Source: Dunaliella salina (taxonomy: Eukaryota > Chlorophyta > Chlorophyceae > Chlamydomonadales > Dunaliellaceae). Taken from it: 19,803 nt of DNA. The translations under genes were made by a program, and so were the position numbers. The stretch covers positions 335,887 through 355,689 of the forward strand of contig MU069458.1 in NCBI GenBank assembly GCA_002284615.2, given 5' to 3'. The notes below the pieces were generated by a model, which was given only the letters and a program-made list of their open reading frames with translations, did not search any database and was not told the DNA's origin. Positions 18,416 through 19,803 of this stretch are shown one piece after another (within the stretch, counting starts at the first letter, position 1; the number at the start of each line of letters is the position of its first letter).

Positions 18416-18432
18416 TTCATTGGGGCAGTTGA
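18416..18432. repeat. Target-site duplication, right copy (17 bp)
   Basis: Identical to 17339-17355. The flanking bases differ (AGCAGA before, GGTGTG after), which fixes the insertion borders. Confidence 0.95.
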
Positions 18433-18745
18433 GGTGTGGGCACTCAAGAAAGAATCAGCTTGGGCCAAGCTCCTCAACCATATCAACATGGGCCTGGAAC
18501 AGCGCACCGCAGAGGTCATACAGCTCTGCAACGCGGCACGCAACAGGTGCGTTGCGTCTTTAAATAAAAACCTCGCAATGTTTGAGAGACATCATGAGAG
18601 GCATGCTCTGCGGCAAGCTCAAGGGACTTTCTTGCTTGTTTTACACACTGGGATTGGTGTGGACCAGCGAGGAAAAAATTTCATTGCAGCTTCAGATGGT
18701 CTGCATTTATTCAAAAGTTACATAGTCGAAGTCTACCCTTGTTAA
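18433..18745 (+). CDS. Last exon, part after the LINE insertion (C-terminus)
   Basis: In the same frame as the part ending at 17355, the exon continues VWALKKESAWAKLLNHINMG, a helical region, a segment with LNKNLAMFERHHERHALRQA, and ends KSYIVEVYPC with TAA at 18743-18745. With the insertion left out, the exon would be 1010 nt from 16659 and encode about 335 residues. No domain recognised. A TGTAA at 18899-18903 could be an algal polyadenylation signal, which is weak evidence. Confidence 0.75.
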
Positions 18746-19490
18746 AGGTGCGATTGGAAGCACCCCATGTGCATGTTATGGGAACAGGTCCTGCTTTACT
18801 TGCTGAGGTAGAATAGGTGGGATGTTTGAAAACCTCAAGAGGCGCTTGGCATCGGGATCGTCTTGGCTTGCTGGTCTCACGGTGGTGATTGGAATTCTGT
18901 AAAATTGAACTTGTTCAAAAATTCTTTTAAAACTTTCAGCTGATTTGTTGTGAACTTGGTAGGTAAGGTAAGGTTACATCGCTATATCCGCCTACGAGGG
19001 CAGCTGAGCGGAAACACAGACCTGGAACTAGACAAGTCTTCGAAAATGTGTATAGAAATGTCAACTGTTGAGAAACATGCACTCGAAGTACCACATAAAG
19101 CAGAGGTTCTCCAAGTAAGCACTAAGAAAATGGCACAAGAAGTCTTAAGCTGAATGCTCATATGTTTGACTCGTAACTTCAGATGTTCAGAGAACAGAGT
19201 GCAAGGAAAGAGATGGTCAAATGCAGATTTGCATGATGTTTGGCAAACAGTCTCCTCGAAACTCCAACACCCTACTGCAATGTTTTATGGTATGGAAGGA
19301 ACTACAGCAACAGCCTGAGAGCACATGCTCATGGGGAGCTCCACATTAACTTGAATTTTAAGCAATACCTGGCATTCACGTTTGCTCCTCTCAACCCACA
19401 CTCAGCTTGGATGAAACCATCAATAAGGATCCCTTGGTTAACTCTGCATTGGTCACTCTGCCGTCCCACTGTCCAGGTCTTCCAATAAGG
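18746..19490. other. Downstream flank, no gene seen
   Basis: A 67-residue open frame (18950-19153) and an 82-residue one (19240-19488) have no recognisable motif or splice context. GTAAGGTAAGG at 18961 could be a donor but has no clear exon in front of it. Confidence 0.4.
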
Positions 19491-19645
19491 CTTTCAGGGC
19501 AGCTACCCCTGGGCATGCTTTCAGGGCAGCTACCCATGGACATGCTTTCAGGGCAGCTACCCATGGACATGCTTTCAGGGCAGCTGCCCATGGACATGCT
19601 TTCATGGCAGCTACCCATGGACATGCTTTCAGGGCAGCTACCCAT
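19491..19645. repeat. 27-bp minisatellite, 5.7 units
   Basis: The unit is CTTTCAGGGCAGCTACCCAT followed by GGACATG, starting at 19491, 19518, 19545, 19572, 19599 and 19626 (last one partial). The units are nearly identical. Because 27 is a multiple of 3, one frame on each strand is an open nine-residue repeat (LSGQLPMDM forward, GSCPESMSM reverse). Confidence 0.97.
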
Positions 19646-19735
19646 ATGAAAGTCCCATACTTCGCGCAATCTGGCGTGCTCGAGCTCTGCTCAGTTGTTC
19701 TACGCTAGCTGCTTGACCTGCCATGTGCTGCCCAG

Positions 19736-19803
19736 GTGTTCTCGCTGCTGTCGACAGGGAAGGGTGGTTTTGTCGCTTGGACACGTTATGCTTGCGACCT
19801 GCT
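19736..19803 (+). CDS. Possible partial exon at the window edge
   Basis: After an acceptor-like GTGCTGCCCAG, the frame VFSLLSTGKGGFVAWTRYAC stays open to the window end. It may be the start of another gene's exon. The evidence is only an acceptor and an open, coding-like frame. Confidence 0.25.
   Translation, partial: MFSLLSTGKGGFVAWTRYACDL

Larger units (their letters stand above)
6776..18745 (+). pseudogene. Large multi-exon gene of unknown function, probably decaying
   Basis: About thirteen exons chain on the plus strand by GT-AG borders and reading phase: 6776-6847, 7304-7589, 7899-8065, 8576-8730, 9463-9755, 9975-10030, 10451-10575, 10731-?, 13369-13535, 13877-13932, 14841-15027, about 15494-15701, and 16659-18745. 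The product would have a charged coiled coil, helical segments, a Pro/Ser-rich linker, an acidic repeat, more helical exons, and a C-terminal part with a 26-residue tandem repeat. I do not recognise the family. Lesions are a TAG at 7367, a frameshift before 10546, a LINE between exons 8 and 9, and a LINE inside the last exon. The link between 15027 and about 15494 is not resolved. It could be two genes rather than one. Confidence 0.55.

Noticed and set aside
18235..18543. 102-residue minus-strand frame crossing the right LINE border
   Set aside because: It reads through the target-site duplication into host exon antisense, in a different frame from the LINE protein.

Overview
The window looks like nuclear DNA of a photosynthetic eukaryote, most likely a green alga or a related streptophyte. 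Coding blocks are short and separated by introns with GT-AG borders. There is a Pro/Ser-rich linker of the SPPPSPP type, long (GT)n tracts, several minisatellites, tRNA genes with introns in the nuclear position, and two LINE remnants. Nothing seen is bacterial (no operons or Shine-Dalgarno spacing). The lineage is an inference; no single gene fixes the species. Scattered N bases, mostly in repeats, suggest collapsed or heterozygous repeat copies.

Layout. (1) 1-4320 is repeat-rich and shows no convincing protein gene. It holds a 72-nt tRNA-shaped pseudogene (104-175, minus), at least four more decayed tRNA-like pieces, a diverged pair of about 400-bp repeats (1300-1710 and 1824-2185), a GC-rich tandem block (2305-2790) and a three-unit 170-190 bp block (2808-3430). 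(2) 4954-6481 is a tandem duplication of about 640 bp. Each unit carries, on the minus strand, a tRNA-Pro(UGG) gene with a 9-10 nt intron, a zinc-knuckle terminal exon and a (GT)n tract. In the second unit the exon is cut inside the knuckle by the (GT)n tract. (3) 6776-18745 holds one long plus-strand gene of unknown function. I could chain about thirteen exons by splice sites and reading phase: an N-terminal charged coiled coil, helical exons, a proline-rich linker, an acidic repeat, and a long last exon. (4) A 5'-truncated LINE with RNase H and a C-terminal PD-(D/E)XK-like endonuclease domain (about 10950-13160) lies inside that gene. (5) A second, L1-like LINE 3' fragment (17356-18415, minus) sits inside the last coding exon, flanked by a perfect 17-bp target-site duplication. 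The exon reads in one frame on both sides of it. (6) 18746-19803 is mostly featureless apart from a 27-bp minisatellite (19491-19645) and a possible exon at the right edge.

Main message. The large gene appears to be a copy in decay. It has an in-frame TAG in exon 2, a frameshift in exon 7, one LINE between exons 8 and 9 and another LINE in the last exon. Whether an intact allele or paralogue exists is the key question. The other notable system is the tRNA-Pro-derived family, which ranges from fully foldable genes to fragments.
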